From NCBI RefSeq assembly GCF_003182275.1, contig NZ_QGTR01000001.1:410130-474129 (forward strand): 64,000 nucleotides of DNA, given 5' to 3'. Source of the DNA: Hoeflea marina. Lineage in GTDB: Bacteria; Pseudomonadota; Alphaproteobacteria; Rhizobiales; Rhizobiaceae. A program made the position numbers and the translations under genes. Below the pieces are notes generated by a model. It was given only the letters and a program-made list of their open reading frames with translations, searched no databases and was not told the DNA's origin. Shown here piece after piece: positions 27,317-36,922 of the stretch (position 1 is its first letter; each line of letters starts with the position of its first letter).

Positions 27317-28225
27317 ATGCTCGATAGGGTAAGGCGGTCGGTCATGGCCGGACTGGTGAGCGCCGCGGCGGCAACCATGCTCCCGGCGGCTCCGGTCGCG
27401 GCGCAGGAGAAGTTCAAGACGGTCACGACCTTCACTGTCATTGCCGACATCGCCCGCAATGTCGCCGGCGAGGCGGCGACCGTCGAATCGATCACCAAGC
27501 CCGGCGCCGAGATCCACAATTACCAGCCGACCCCGGGCGATATCCAGCGGGCGCAGGGCGCCCAACTGGTGCTGTGGAACGGGCTCGGCCTCGAGCTCTG
27601 GTTCGAGCGCTTCTTCCAGAACCTCAGCGACGTGCCGAGCGCGGTCGTCTCCCAGGGCGTCGAACCGATGGGAATCTCCGAAGGCCCCTATGCCGGCAAA
27701 CCCAATCCGCATGCATGGATGTCGCCGCAGGCGGCGCTCATCTATGTCGACAACATCCGCGACGCCTTCGCCGAGCACGATCCGGCCAACGCCGAGACCT
27801 ACCGGGCCAATGCGGAGGCCTACAAGGCGAAGATCACCGCCACTGTCGAGCCGATCCGGGCGGAGCTCGCCGCCGTGCCCGAGGACAAGCGCTGGCTGGT
27901 GTCGAGCGAGGGCGCCTTCTCCTATCTCGCCCGCGATTTCGGCTTGAGCGAGCTCTATCTCTGGCCGATCAACGCCGACCAGCAGGGCACGCCGCAGCAG
28001 TTTCGCAAGGTGATCGATGCCATCCGCAAGCACGGCATCGCGGTGGTCTTCTCCGAGAGCACTGTCCCCTCCGCTCCGGCCGAACAGGTGGCGCGCGAAA
28101 CCGGCGCGCGCTACGGCGGCGTCCTCTACGTCGATTCGCTCACCGATGCCGACGGCCCGGTGCCCACCTATCTCGACCTGCTGCGCGTGACCTCCGACAC
28201 CATCGCCAAGGGGCTTACGCAATGA
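27317..28225 (+). CDS. sitA: Manganese/iron ABC transporter substrate-binding protein
   Basis: Cluster 9 metal-binding receptor of 302 residues for periplasmic Mn2+ (or Fe2+) capture. A signal peptide (about 1-32, ending PVAAQE) precedes the mature protein. Metal ligands expected in the family are visible: His in [11 protein letters not shown], His in NPHAWMSP, Glu in SSEGAFSY and an acidic residue in the [11 protein letters not shown] region. AGAGGAG precedes ATG 27317. First gene of sitABCD; the stop overlaps the sitB start (ATGA). Confidence 0.95.
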   Translation: MLDRVRRSVMAGLVSAAAATMLPAAPVAAQEKFKTVTTFTVIADIARNVAGEAATVESITKPGAEIHNYQPTPGDIQRAQGAQLVLWNGLGLELWFERFFQNLSDVPSAVVSQGVEPMGISEGPYAGKPNPHAWMSPQAALIYVDNIRDAFAEHDPANAETYRANAEAYKAKITATVEPIRAELAAVPEDKRWLVSSEGAFSYLARDFGLSELYLWPINADQQGTPQQFRKVIDAIRKHGIAVVFSESTVPSAPAEQVARETGARYGGVLYVDSLTDADGPVPTYLDLLRVTSDTIAKGLTQ

Positions 28226-29127
28226 CCGTTCCCGTGGTTCCCCAGGTCCGGGCAGCATCCGCCGATGCCGGCTCGGGCATCGCGGTGACGGGTGCGACCG
28301 TCGTCTACCGCAACGGCCATACGGCGATCCGGGACGCGACATTCGCGATTCCGACCGGCACCATCGCCGCTCTGGTCGGCGTCAACGGATCGGGAAAGTC
28401 GACGCTGTTCAAGGCGATCATGGGCTTCGTGCGGCTCGCCCGGGGCGACATCCGGGTGCTCGGCGGGCCGGTCGAGGAAGCGCTGCGCCGCAGGCTCATC
28501 GCCTATGTGCCGCAGGCCGAAGAGGTCGACTGGAACTTCCCCGTCCTGGTCGAGGACGTGGTGATGATGGGCCGCTACGGCCACATGGGCATGATGCGCA
28601 TCCCCCGCAAGGCCGACCACGAGGCGGTGGCCGCGGCGCTGGCGCGGGTCAACATGAGCGAGCTGCGCAAGCGCCAGATCGGCGAATTGTCCGGCGGCCA
28701 GAGGAAGCGCGTGTTCCTCGCCCGCGCGCTGGCCCAGGACAGCCGGGTGATCCTGCTCGACGAGCCCTTCACCGGCGTCGACGTCAAGACCGAGGACCAG
28801 ATCGTCACGCTTCTGAGGGAACTGCGCGACGAGGGCCGCGTCATGCTGGTCTCCACCCACAATCTCGGCTCGGTGCCGGAGTTCTGCGACCAGACGATCC
28901 TGATCAAGGGCACGGTGCTCGCCTACGGCCCGACGGTCGAGACCTTCACCCAGGCCAATCTGGAAATGGCTTTCGGCGGCGTGCTGCGCCACTTCGTGCT
29001 CAACGGCGACCCGGGCGGCAAGCCGCAGGCGATCGGCGTCTTCAGCGACGACGAAAGGCCGCTGGTGTTCCAGGACGGCAGGGCGACGGCGCGGACGCCC
29101 GACACGGGCAACGGGGACAGGCACTGA
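28222..29127 (+). CDS. sitB: Manganese/iron ABC transporter ATP-binding protein
   Basis: A 301-residue ATPase of the Sit/Mnt importer. Walker [13 protein letters not shown] loop [14 protein letters not shown], signature LSGGQRKRV, Walker [13 protein letters not shown] and switch His in STHNLG. The Q-loop wording ([11 protein letters not shown]) is typical of metal-type ATPases. A C-terminal extension of about 50 residues ends in a polar tail. ATG 28222 overlaps the sitA stop, and its own stop overlaps the sitC start. Confidence 0.95.
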   Translation: MTVPVVPQVRAASADAGSGIAVTGATVVYRNGHTAIRDATFAIPTGTIAALVGVNGSGKSTLFKAIMGFVRLARGDIRVLGGPVEEALRRRLIAYVPQAEEVDWNFPVLVEDVVMMGRYGHMGMMRIPRKADHEAVAAALARVNMSELRKRQIGELSGGQRKRVFLARALAQDSRVILLDEPFTGVDVKTEDQIVTLLRELRDEGRVMLVSTHNLGSVPEFCDQTILIKGTVLAYGPTVETFTQANLEMAFGGVLRHFVLNGDPGGKPQAIGVFSDDERPLVFQDGRATARTPDTGNGDRH

Positions 29128-29984
29128 TGGCCATTCTGCTCGAGCCCTTCGGCTACGGCTACATGGTCAACGCCATGTGGGTCTCGGCGCTGGTCGGCGG
29201 CGTCTGCGCCTTTCTGTCGTGCTACCTGATGCTCAAGGGCTGGTCGCTGATCGGCGACGCGCTCTCGCATTCGATCGTGCCGGGCGTGGCAGGAGCCTAC
29301 ATGCTGGGCCTGCCGTTCTCGATCGGCGCCTTCTTTGCCGGCGGACTGGCCGCTGCCGCCATGCTGTTTCTCAACCAGCGCACCAAGCTCAAGGAAGACG
29401 CCATCATCGGCCTGATCTTCTCGGCCTTCTTCGGCCTCGGCCTGTTCATGGTCTCGATCTCGCCGACCTCGGTCAACATCCAGACCATCGTGCTCGGCAA
29501 CATCCTGGCGATCACGCCCGGCGACACGCTTCAGCTCGCCATCATCGGCTTCGTCTCGCTGGCGATCCTCATCGTCAAATGGAAGGACCTGATGGTGGTC
29601 TTCTTCGACGAGAGCCACGCGCGCTCGATCGGACTCAATCCGACGGCGCTCAAGATCATGTTCTTCACGCTGCTTGCGGCCTCGACGGTGGCCGCGCTGC
29701 AGACAGTCGGCGCCTTCCTCGTCATCTGCATGGTGGTCACGCCGGGCGCCACCGCCTACCTGCTCACCGACCGCTTCCCGCGGCTGCTGGTCATCGCGGT
29801 GGCCATCGGCACCGTCACCAGCTTCACCGGCGCCTATGCCAGCTACTTCCTCGACGGCGCCACCGGCGGCATCATCGTCTGCCTGCAGACCCTGATCTTC
29901 CTCGCGGTGTTCGTGTTCGCCCCCAAGCACGGCATGCTCGCCGCCCGCCGCCGCGCCGCCCGCGCGCTGGAGGCAGGGCTGTGA
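29127..29984 (+). CDS. sitC: Manganese/iron ABC transporter permease C
   Basis: A 285-residue ABC-3-type permease with about eight helices. Family motifs: LKGWSLIGDALSHSIVPGVAGAY after helix 2, and VGAFLVICMVVTPGATAYLL near the C-terminal coupling region. The ATG at 29127 shares one base with the sitB stop. It pairs with sitD as a heterodimeric channel. Confidence 0.95.
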   Translation: MAILLEPFGYGYMVNAMWVSALVGGVCAFLSCYLMLKGWSLIGDALSHSIVPGVAGAYMLGLPFSIGAFFAGGLAAAAMLFLNQRTKLKEDAIIGLIFSAFFGLGLFMVSISPTSVNIQTIVLGNILAITPGDTLQLAIIGFVSLAILIVKWKDLMVVFFDESHARSIGLNPTALKIMFFTLLAASTVAALQTVGAFLVICMVVTPGATAYLLTDRFPRLLVIAVAIGTVTSFTGAYASYFLDGATGGIIVCLQTLIFLAVFVFAPKHGMLAARRRAARALEAGL

Positions 29985-30826
29985 GCGTGATCGATACCCT
30001 GCTGGCTCCGTTCCAGTTCGCCTTCATGGTCAACGCGCTGGTGATCTCGGTGCTGGTGGCCATTCCCATGGCGCTGCTCTCCTGCTTCCTCGTGCTCAAG
30101 GGCTGGTCGCTGATGGGCGACGCCATCTCGCACGCCGTCTTCCCGGGCGTCGTCATTGCCTACATCGTCGGCTTCCCCTATGCGATCGGCGCCTTCGTCG
30201 CCGGCATGGTCTGCGCCGTGGCGACGGGCTTTCTGGCGGAGAACAGCCGCATCAAGCAGGACACGGTGATGGGCATCGTCTTCTCCGGCATGTTCGGCTT
30301 CGGCCTGGTGCTCTTCGTCAACATCCAGTCCGAGGTTCATCTCGACCATATCCTGTTCGGCGACATGCTCGGCGTCTCATGGGCCGACATCGCCCAGTCG
30401 GCGCTGATCGCCGTCGTCACAGCCGGCGTCATCGCCGTCAAGTGGAAGGATTTTTTGCTGCACGCTTTCGATCCGGCGCAGGCGAGGGTGCTCGGCCTGC
30501 CGGTGAGGGCGCTGCATTACGGACTGCTGTGCATGATATCGCTCACCATCGTCGGCGCGTTGCAGGCCGTCGGCATCATCCTGGCCATCGCCATGCTGAT
30601 CGCCCCGGGGGCCATCGCGTTCCTGCTCACGCGCAGGTTCCGCACCATGCTCGCCACCGCCGTCGCCATCGCCGTCGTCGGTTCGTTCCTCGGCGTCTAT
30701 CTGTCGTTCTTCATCGACAGCGCGCCGGCGCCGACGATCGTGCTGCTCATGTCCATCGTCTTCGTGCTGGCCTTCATCCATGTCACGCGAAAGGCGGCGC
30801 GGGTCGAAACCCCCGAGGCGGTCTGA
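29981..30826 (+). CDS. sitD: Manganese/iron ABC transporter permease D
   Basis: A 281-residue permease, paralogue of sitC (LKGWSLMGDAISHAVFPGVV; VGIILAIAMLIAPGAIAFLL). The start is GTG 29981, overlapping the sitC stop as GTGA; the in-frame longer frame from 29177 is antisense-like readthrough of sitC and not a gene. Ends 89 bases before the convergent mur gene. Confidence 0.94.
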   Translation: MSVIDTLLAPFQFAFMVNALVISVLVAIPMALLSCFLVLKGWSLMGDAISHAVFPGVVIAYIVGFPYAIGAFVAGMVCAVATGFLAENSRIKQDTVMGIVFSGMFGFGLVLFVNIQSEVHLDHILFGDMLGVSWADIAQSALIAVVTAGVIAVKWKDFLLHAFDPAQARVLGLPVRALHYGLLCMISLTIVGALQAVGIILAIAMLIAPGAIAFLLTRRFRTMLATAVAIAVVGSFLGVYLSFFIDSAPAPTIVLLMSIVFVLAFIHVTRKAARVETPEAV

Positions 30827-30914
30827 TCGGAATGCGCCGGCCTTTCGGCGGTGCGGCGCCACCAGCCGTTCGGGGCAAGCGCCCGCGGCCGGTCAGCGGC
30901 GATCAGCCGCTCGG

Positions 30915-31367
30915 TCAGGCCTTGGCGCGGCCGGCGCGCCGCTGCGGCTTCTCAAGCGGCCTGACATAGATCTCGAGCCGGTGGTTGACGATCTCGAAGC
31001 CGTGGGCGCGGGCGATCTCCTCCTGCAGCCGCTCGATCTCGTCGGAGCGGAATTCGACCACGTCGCCGGTTTCGACATTGATCAGGTGGTCATGATGCTC
31101 GTTGTCCGTCGTCTCGTAGCGGGCGCGGCCGTCGGCGAAGGTGTGGCGCTCGAGCACGCCCTTGTCGCGCAGCATGTTGAGCGTGCGGTAGACGGTGGCG
31201 ATGGCCACGCGGGAATCGATCTTGCTCACCCGCCGGTGCAGTTCAACCGCGTCGGGATGGTCGTTGGACTTGAGCAGCACCTGCATGATGATCTTGCGGG
31301 CTCCGGTCAGCCGCAGCCCGTGCTCCTTGCAGAGCCTGGCAATGTCGCTGTTGGCAGAATTGGTCAT
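30915..31367 (-). CDS. mur: Fur-family metalloregulator, probably Mur
   Basis: A 150-residue Fur-family repressor. The winged-helix DNA-binding part includes CKEHGLRLTGARKIIMQVLL and VAIATVYRTLNML; the metal-binding and dimer part has NEHHDHLINVETGDVVEF. In Rhizobiales this orthologue is usually Mur, which responds to manganese and represses sitABCD, with iron control handed to Irr and RirA. The convergent position next to sitD supports that reading. Sequence alone does not distinguish Fur from Mur. Confidence 0.85.
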   Translation of the reverse strand: MTNSANSDIARLCKEHGLRLTGARKIIMQVLLKSNDHPDAVELHRRVSKIDSRVAIATVYRTLNMLRDKGVLERHTFADGRARYETTDNEHHDHLINVETGDVVEFRSDEIERLQEEIARAHGFEIVNHRLEIYVRPLEKPQRRAGRAKA

Positions 31368-31522
31368 CTGATCGGTCCGTTCGCCGGCATTTCACGGCGA
31401 TCCCCCGATGCCGAAACATGGCGCAACCCATACTCCAATTGCGTCGCAATCGCAATAACGCCAGGGCTGATGGGGGAGAGCAGCGGGGTCACGTCAGGGC
31501 GCCGGTCGAACCGCTCCTCCCG

Positions 31523-32329
31523 TCAGATCAGCTTCAGCCCCTTCAGGCTGGCATGGCCGTCGCGGCCGATGATGATGTGGTCGTGCACGGTGATGCCGAG
31601 CGGCTTGGCCGTGTCGATGATCAGCCGCGTCATCTCGATGTCGGCGCGGGACGGCGAGGGGTCCCCGGAGGGGTGGTTGTGGACCAGGATGACGGCCGTG
31701 GCCGAGAGTTCCAGCGCCCGCCTGACCACCTCGCGCGGATAGACCGGGGTGTGGTCGACGGTGCCGGTCTGCTGCACCTCGTCGGCAATCAGCGCGTTCT
31801 TCTTGTCGAGAAACAGTATCCGGAACTGCTCACGCGCCTCAAACGCCATCGCCGCGCGGCAGTAGTCGATGACCGACGACCAGGAGCCGAGCACCTGGCG
31901 GCCCCTGAGATCGCCCCTGAGCATGCGGTGGGCGATCGCCGCGATCAACTTGAGATCGGTGGCGACATTCCCGCCGACGCCGCTAACCTCGGTGAGCAGG
32001 TGGACGGGCGCGCCGATCACCTCCGACAGCGAGCCGAAGCGGGCGATCAGCGCCTTGGCGATCGGCTTGGTGTCGCGGCGCGGAATCAGCCGGAAGAGCA
32101 GCAGTTCGAGCAGCTCGTAGTCGGCCAGCGCCGCGTCGCCACCGTCGCGAAACCGCGCGCGCAGCCGCTCGCGGTGACCGTGATAATGCTCGGCGCCGGA
32201 GTTCGTCTGCTCCGGCTCGGCGCGGGTCCTGCCCTTTGCCGGCGCCTGATCCGAAAAGAAATCCCGCTCGTCGGGCAAGCCCGTGTCGCTTTCCTCGTCT
32301 GGGAAACCGGAGCGGGGGGTGGAGCTCAT
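31523..32329 (-). CDS. radC: RadC-family JAB/MPN-domain protein
   Basis: A 268-residue member of the RadC (UPF0758) family. The N-terminal helix-hairpin-helix-like region ([25 protein letters not shown]) precedes a JAB metalloprotease-like domain with the signature [22 protein letters not shown] (metal ligands His-x-His and Asp). Despite its name, a role in DNA repair is not established. Last in an sfsA-map-radC run, 25 bases after map. Confidence 0.92.
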   Translation of the reverse strand: MSSTPRSGFPDEESDTGLPDERDFFSDQAPAKGRTRAEPEQTNSGAEHYHGHRERLRARFRDGGDAALADYELLELLLFRLIPRRDTKPIAKALIARFGSLSEVIGAPVHLLTEVSGVGGNVATDLKLIAAIAHRMLRGDLRGRQVLGSWSSVIDYCRAAMAFEAREQFRILFLDKKNALIADEVQQTGTVDHTPVYPREVVRRALELSATAVILVHNHPSGDPSPSRADIEMTRLIIDTAKPLGITVHDHIIIGRDGHASLKGLKLI

Positions 32330-32354
32330 CTGCGGATGCCGATCACGCGGCCGC

Positions 32355-33188
32355 TCACGGGGCCGGGGGCAGGCCGGGGCGGTCGAGGCCCGCGGGCGAC
32401 AGGGTGAAGATCTCGCAGCCGTCGCGGGTCACGCCGACCGTGTGCTCGTACTGGGCCGACAGCGAGCGGTCGCGGGTGACCGCGGTCCAGCCGTCGGACA
32501 GCACCTTCACATGCGGACGGCCGAGATTGATCATCGGCTCGATGGTGAAGATCATGCCCTCGCGCATTTCCGGACCGTCCTCGGGCCGGCCGTAATGGAC
32601 GATGTTGGGCGCGTCATGGAACAGCCGGCCGAGCCCGTGGCCGCAGAAATCGCGCACCACCGAGCAGCGCTCGGCCTCGGCGAAGGACTGGATGGCGTCG
32701 CCGATGGCGCCGATGCGCGCGCCCGGCTTGACCGCCCGGATGCCGAGCATCAGTGTCGCATGGGTGATTTCCATCAGCCGCTCGGCGGCGCGCTTGATCT
32801 CGCCCACCGGATACATGCGGCTGGAATCGCCATGCCAGCCGTCGAGCACGTAGGTGACGTCGATGTTGACGATCTCGCCCTCGCGCAACGGCTTGTCGTT
32901 GGGGATACCGTGGCAGACCACATGGTTGATCGAGGTGCAGCAGGATTTGGTGTAGCCGCGGTAATTGAGCGTGGCGGGCAGGGCGCCGTTGTCCATGCCG
33001 AATTCGAACACGAACCGGTCGATGGCGTTGGTGGTCACGCCCGGCTGGACGATCGGCACCAGCGCGTCCAGGCAGCGCGCCGTCAGCTGGCACGCCTTGC
33101 GCATGCCCTCGAAGTCGTCTGGGCCGTAGAGGCGGATCTGGCCTGTGTTCTTCAGCGGTGCGGATGCGGCGTCGATATAGGTGACCAT
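32355..33188 (-). CDS. map: Methionine aminopeptidase, type I
   Basis: Removes the initiator methionine from nascent proteins in the cytosol. The 277-residue product has the metal ligands in order: Asp in [17 protein letters not shown] (both Asp), His in FCGHGLG, Glu in FTIEPMI and Glu in QYEHTVG. Substrate-pocket His is seen in [14 protein letters not shown]. It is slightly longer at the N-terminus than E. coli Map, as is usual in alphaproteobacteria. Confidence 0.96.
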   Translation of the reverse strand: MVTYIDAASAPLKNTGQIRLYGPDDFEGMRKACQLTARCLDALVPIVQPGVTTNAIDRFVFEFGMDNGALPATLNYRGYTKSCCTSINHVVCHGIPNDKPLREGEIVNIDVTYVLDGWHGDSSRMYPVGEIKRAAERLMEITHATLMLGIRAVKPGARIGAIGDAIQSFAEAERCSVVRDFCGHGLGRLFHDAPNIVHYGRPEDGPEMREGMIFTIEPMINLGRPHVKVLSDGWTAVTRDRSLSAQYEHTVGVTRDGCEIFTLSPAGLDRPGLPPAP

Positions 33189-33239
33189 GGTCTGGCTCGT
33201 TTCGATTGTCTGGCGGCACCCGCATCGGCGGGCGGCTCA

Positions 33240-33959
33240 TCATATGCTTGAGGCGGGCAGTTCCTCAATGGGAACCAGAGAGTCCGGCGCAATTTCGTTG
33301 AGGCTGATCTTGCACCGGACGGCGAGGGCTTCAACCCCGCGTTTCATGGCACGCACATAGGCTAATGCGTAGGCCGGATCAAGATCGCCGCAGATCGACA
33401 GCCGCTCGCAGTCCCCGCGCTGGATCAGATAGACCATCACTGCGCGGTGGCCAGCCTCGGCCATGGCGCCCAGTTCCTCGAGATGCCTGGCGCCGCGGGC
33501 GGTCACCGTATCGGGAAATTCCACAAGTCCGGGTTGACGGCGGAAATGCACGTTCTTGACCTCGACATAGGCGCGGCCGCGGACCGGATCGTCGAGTTGC
33601 AGGTCGATGCGCGACCTGACACCGTAGTTCTGCTCGCGCCTGAGGGTCTCGTAACCCGCGAGGCTCGGGATGAGGCCGGACAGGATCGCCTCCTCGACCA
33701 GCGCATTGGGACGGCCGGTGTTGATGCCGACCAGGGTGCCGTCGGCCTCGACCAGCTCCAGGCTGTGCTTGTATTTGCGCGTGAGCGAGTCATGCAGCTG
33801 CACATGAACCCGCGAGCCGGGCTCGGACAGGCCGAGCATCGAGCCGGTGTTGGGGCAGGAGCCGGTGATGATCTCCCCGCTGTCGAGCTCGGCGTCGAAC
33901 AGGAAGCGCTTGTAGCGGCGGATCAGCGTTGCGGGCTTGAGCGGCTGGGCATATTTCAT
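33240..33959 (-). CDS. sfsA: SfsA family DNA-binding/nuclease-like protein
   Basis: A 239-residue SfsA homologue (sugar fermentation stimulation protein). Recognisable stretches are [37 protein letters not shown] (a PD-(D/E)xK-like Glu-x-Lys core), [16 protein letters not shown] and a C-terminal [14 protein letters not shown]. The biochemical role is poorly defined. ATG 33959 starts [19 protein letters not shown]. It precedes map on the same strand. Confidence 0.94.
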   Translation of the reverse strand: MKYAQPLKPATLIRRYKRFLFDAELDSGEIITGSCPNTGSMLGLSEPGSRVHVQLHDSLTRKYKHSLELVEADGTLVGINTGRPNALVEEAILSGLIPSLAGYETLRREQNYGVRSRIDLQLDDPVRGRAYVEVKNVHFRRQPGLVEFPDTVTARGARHLEELGAMAEAGHRAVMVYLIQRGDCERLSICGDLDPAYALAYVRAMKRGVEALAVRCKISLNEIAPDSLVPIEELPASSI

Positions 33960-34136
33960 GGATGCCGATTAGCAGGCTTCGCGGAGTCCGGCAAACCGGC
34001 GGTCCGCGCCCTGATGCGAGGGATGTTCGCGCCGCAAGCTTTCCGGGCGTTCCATCGCGGTCGTTTTCCCCGCGTCGGATTCGTGTTATCGTTTTGCCGC
34101 TGTCTGACCACTCGGCCCCTGGTGTTCCATTTCACG

Positions 34137-34709
34137 ATGTCGCGCTTCGAGAAGCCCTTTACGCCTGACCAGGATATTGTCGCGCACCCGTATCGCGGAG
34201 AGGCGGAGCACCAGCTTGCCGCGGACGTGGTGGCGCTCTGCCAGGTCGGGGCGAGCATCATCTTCGGGGTGAGGGGGCTCGACGGCGCCCCGATCGCCGG
34301 TCTGGGCCTCGCCTGCCGGATCGTCGACAACCGGCAGGTCCGGCTGCTGGTGCTGCGCAAGCCCAATGACGACGCATTGATGGCGCTGACCCGGGACAGC
34401 CGCATCGCCGCCACCTTCACCAGGATCAGCGACCACAGGTCGATCCAGCTCAAGGGGCTCGATGCCGTCATCGGCGCCGTGCAGCCCGAGGATCTGCGCG
34501 CCGCCACCCGGCAGGCCCGCGCCTTCCGGGACATGATCATCGACCTGGAACTGGGCGATGCCTTCGCCGCCGCCTATTGCAGCTACGAGCCCGCCGAACT
34601 GGTGGCGATCCAGTATACCCCCGACCAGGCCTTCACCCAGACCCCGGGACCGGGCGCGGGCACCCGCGTCGCCATGGATGACGCGCGCGATGACCGTTCC
34701 GACGCTTGA
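34137..34709 (+). CDS. Flavin split-barrel (PNPOx-like) protein
   Basis: A 190-residue protein that looks like the pyridoxamine 5'-phosphate oxidase-type split barrel: IIFGVRGLDGAPIAGLGLACRIVDNRQVRLLVLRKPN, IAATFTRISDHRSIQLKG and a helix DLRAATRQARAFRDMI. It may bind FMN, F420 or haem. The last 20 bases overlap the next gene, itself a PNPOx-like protein, which points to coupled translation and perhaps a complex. ATG 34137 chosen from the first convincing family-like residues. Confidence 0.7.
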   Translation: MSRFEKPFTPDQDIVAHPYRGEAEHQLAADVVALCQVGASIIFGVRGLDGAPIAGLGLACRIVDNRQVRLLVLRKPNDDALMALTRDSRIAATFTRISDHRSIQLKGLDAVIGAVQPEDLRAATRQARAFRDMIIDLELGDAFAAAYCSYEPAELVAIQYTPDQAFTQTPGPGAGTRVAMDDARDDRSDA

Positions 34710-36021
34710 CCGAATCCGCAACTGCCTCGAGGGCATCATCCCCTCCTTCATGGCGACCTGCGACGACGACGGCCTGCCCAACGCCTCGGAGATTTCACAG
34801 GTGCAGTATATCGACTCCGGGCACGTGGCGCTGTCCTACCAGTTCTTCAACAAGACCCGCCGCAACGTGCTGGCGACGCGCAAGGCCTCGGTGATTGTCG
34901 TCGATCCGGACACCAACGCGCAGTACCGGCTTGATCTCGACTATCTCGAGACCCGGGAGACCGGGCCGGTGTTCGAGGCGATGCGCGCCAAGCTCGCCGG
35001 CATCGCCTCCTATTTCGGCATGCAGGGCGTCTTCAAGCTCCTGGGCGCCGACATCTACCGGGTGCGCTCGATCACCCCGTTGCAGTCGGTGCTGATCCCC
35101 GACCCGGCGGTCCGCAACCCGTTGTCCTCGGCCCGCCGCGTCACCCAGGAACTGGCGCTGGCCACCGATCTCGGCGATCTGTTCGACCGGCTGCTCGACG
35201 CGCTCGACACCCATCTCGGCATCCACCACGCCATGGTGCTGATTGCCGATGGCACCGATGGCCGGCTGTTCACCGTCGCTTCGCGCGGCTATCCCACAAG
35301 CGGCATCGGATCGGAAATCGCGCCCTGGCAGGGGGTGATCGGGGTGGCGGCCAACGAGGGAGTGCCGATCCGGATCGGGCATCTGGCGGGCGAATATTCC
35401 TACAGCGCGGCCATCCGCGACAGCGCCGAGCGCCAGGGGCTGCACTGGGCGGCGGCAAGCATTCCCTATCCGGGGCTGGCCGCGCCGCTGAGCCAGATCG
35501 CGCTGCCGATCCGGCCGCTCGGCAAGACCATCGGCGTGCTGTTTGCCGAAGCGCTCGAACCCAACCGCTTCGGCTATGACGACGAGGACGGGCTGGCGCT
35601 GGTCACGGGTGATCTCGGATTGCGCATCCTGATGGTACAGCAGGACGACCGGCCGGTTGCGCCGCCGGCTGTGCAGCGGCGGCGGGTGGCCGCCGGAGAC
35701 GCCGTCGTCCGTGTGCGCCATTATCCGCACGACAACAGCGTCTTCCTTGATCAGGCCTATCTGATCAAGGGGGTGGCGGGCGCCATCTTCTGGAGGCTGG
35801 TTAGCGTGTATCACGCCGAAGGGCGGACCGAATTTTCCAACCGCGAGCTGCGGCTCGACAAGGCGCTCAGGCTGCCCGACTACATCGACAATCTCGAGGC
35901 GCGGCTGCTGCTGCTGCAGCGAAGGCTTAGCGAACGCGGCGCCTGCATCCAGATCTGCAAGGCCGGGCGCGGCCGCTTCCGGCTGGCGACCGATGCAACG
36001 CTGCAGCTCGAAGAGGCCTGA
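34690..36021 (+). CDS. PNPOx-like plus GAF-domain protein
   Basis: A 443-residue two-domain protein. The N-terminal 130 residues resemble a pyridoxamine 5'-phosphate oxidase-like barrel (PSFMATCDDDGLPNASEISQVQYID, FFNKTRRNVLATRKASVIVVD). A GAF domain follows (about 150-320: DLFDRLLDALDTHLGIHHAMVLIADG, GVIGVAANEGVPIRIGHL, IALPIRPLGKTIGVLF). The C-terminal 110 residues end in a helix LLLLQRRLSERG and resemble a small DNA-binding or oligomerisation region, unassigned. Possibly a flavin/redox sensor; no output enzyme domain seen. Confidence 0.72.
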   Translation: MTVPTLDRIRNCLEGIIPSFMATCDDDGLPNASEISQVQYIDSGHVALSYQFFNKTRRNVLATRKASVIVVDPDTNAQYRLDLDYLETRETGPVFEAMRAKLAGIASYFGMQGVFKLLGADIYRVRSITPLQSVLIPDPAVRNPLSSARRVTQELALATDLGDLFDRLLDALDTHLGIHHAMVLIADGTDGRLFTVASRGYPTSGIGSEIAPWQGVIGVAANEGVPIRIGHLAGEYSYSAAIRDSAERQGLHWAAASIPYPGLAAPLSQIALPIRPLGKTIGVLFAEALEPNRFGYDDEDGLALVTGDLGLRILMVQQDDRPVAPPAVQRRRVAAGDAVVRVRHYPHDNSVFLDQAYLIKGVAGAIFWRLVSVYHAEGRTEFSNRELRLDKALRLPDYIDNLEARLLLLQRRLSERGACIQICKAGRGRFRLATDATLQLEEA

Positions 36022-36222
36022 CCCGAAGGCCTTCCCGCGGCCTGCTGCAGTGATGCGCCGGCTGCCCCGACCAGACCGTCATCCTGGTTGAATAGCAATA
36101 TTTTAAGAAACCTTGGAGGGTGTTTTAGCAAGCGCCCGGGAGGGTGATCCCGTATCTCCATGCCGTGCCGCCCCGGTGGCGGATCGATGCAGCAGGGGCT
36201 GCACCAGCACAGGGAGATCATC

Positions 36223-36852
36223 ATGAACACCAATCCTTGCACGGCGTCTGTGCCGCTTATCGCTGCACTGATGGTCGCCACAATCGTGGGTCTTTCCACG
36301 GCCGGCGCCCATGAAGGCCATCACGACGTGGCCAAGGCGGTGGACGCGATCCGTGCCGCCGCTGCGCGCTATGCCGATGTCAATGTGGCGCTCGCCGAGG
36401 GCTTCATTCCCGATCCGTCGGGCCATTGCGTCGATGCGGCCATGGCCGGGCTGCCGGCTGAAGTCGGCGCCATGGGCATCCACTACATGAACATGGCCCG
36501 GCTCGGCGTCACCACCGACACGCCGCGCGTTGACGGCCACGGCATTCACACCGATTTCCGCGAGCCCGCCATCCTGCTCTACGAACCGCAGGCCGACGGC
36601 TCGCTCGAACTGGTGGGCGTGGAGAACCTGGTCTTCGAGAAGGCCTGGCTTGCTGCCGGCCATGACGGGCCGCCGAAGCTTGTCGGCCGCGACTGGGATC
36701 ACATGGCCGACGATCCGGCGACGCAGGGTGACGAGGCGCATGGCTTCGAGCCGCATTTCGACCACCATGTCTGGCTCCGCAAGAACCCGGCCGGCGACCT
36801 GATGCCGTTCAACCCCACGGTGACCTGCGCGCATGCGCACCACACCCACTGA
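36223..36852 (+). CDS. Exported histidine-rich protein of unknown function
   Basis: A 209-residue protein with a signal peptide (about 1-29, cleavage near STAGA-HEGHH). The mature part begins HEGHHD and ends HAHHTH, with FDHHVWL near the end, suggesting metal binding. The middle contains AEGFIPDPSGHCVDA, MGIHYMNMARLG and PAILLYEPQADGSLELVGVE. I do not recognise the family. AGGGAG lies upstream of ATG 36223. The FAD oxidase gene follows after 70 bases, so the two may be cotranscribed. Confidence 0.75.
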   Translation: MNTNPCTASVPLIAALMVATIVGLSTAGAHEGHHDVAKAVDAIRAAAARYADVNVALAEGFIPDPSGHCVDAAMAGLPAEVGAMGIHYMNMARLGVTTDTPRVDGHGIHTDFREPAILLYEPQADGSLELVGVENLVFEKAWLAAGHDGPPKLVGRDWDHMADDPATQGDEAHGFEPHFDHHVWLRKNPAGDLMPFNPTVTCAHAHHTH

Positions 36853-36922
36853 ACCCGTTCCTCCGCAATTCCGCCGTGCTCGACGCATGGCGACGGAATC
36901 AAACCTCTGAAAGGACCTTGAA

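Noticed and set aside
29177-30826. A 549-residue frame spanning sitC and sitD
   Set aside because: Its first half is an out-of-frame reading of sitC; only the part from GTG 29981 is a gene (sitD).
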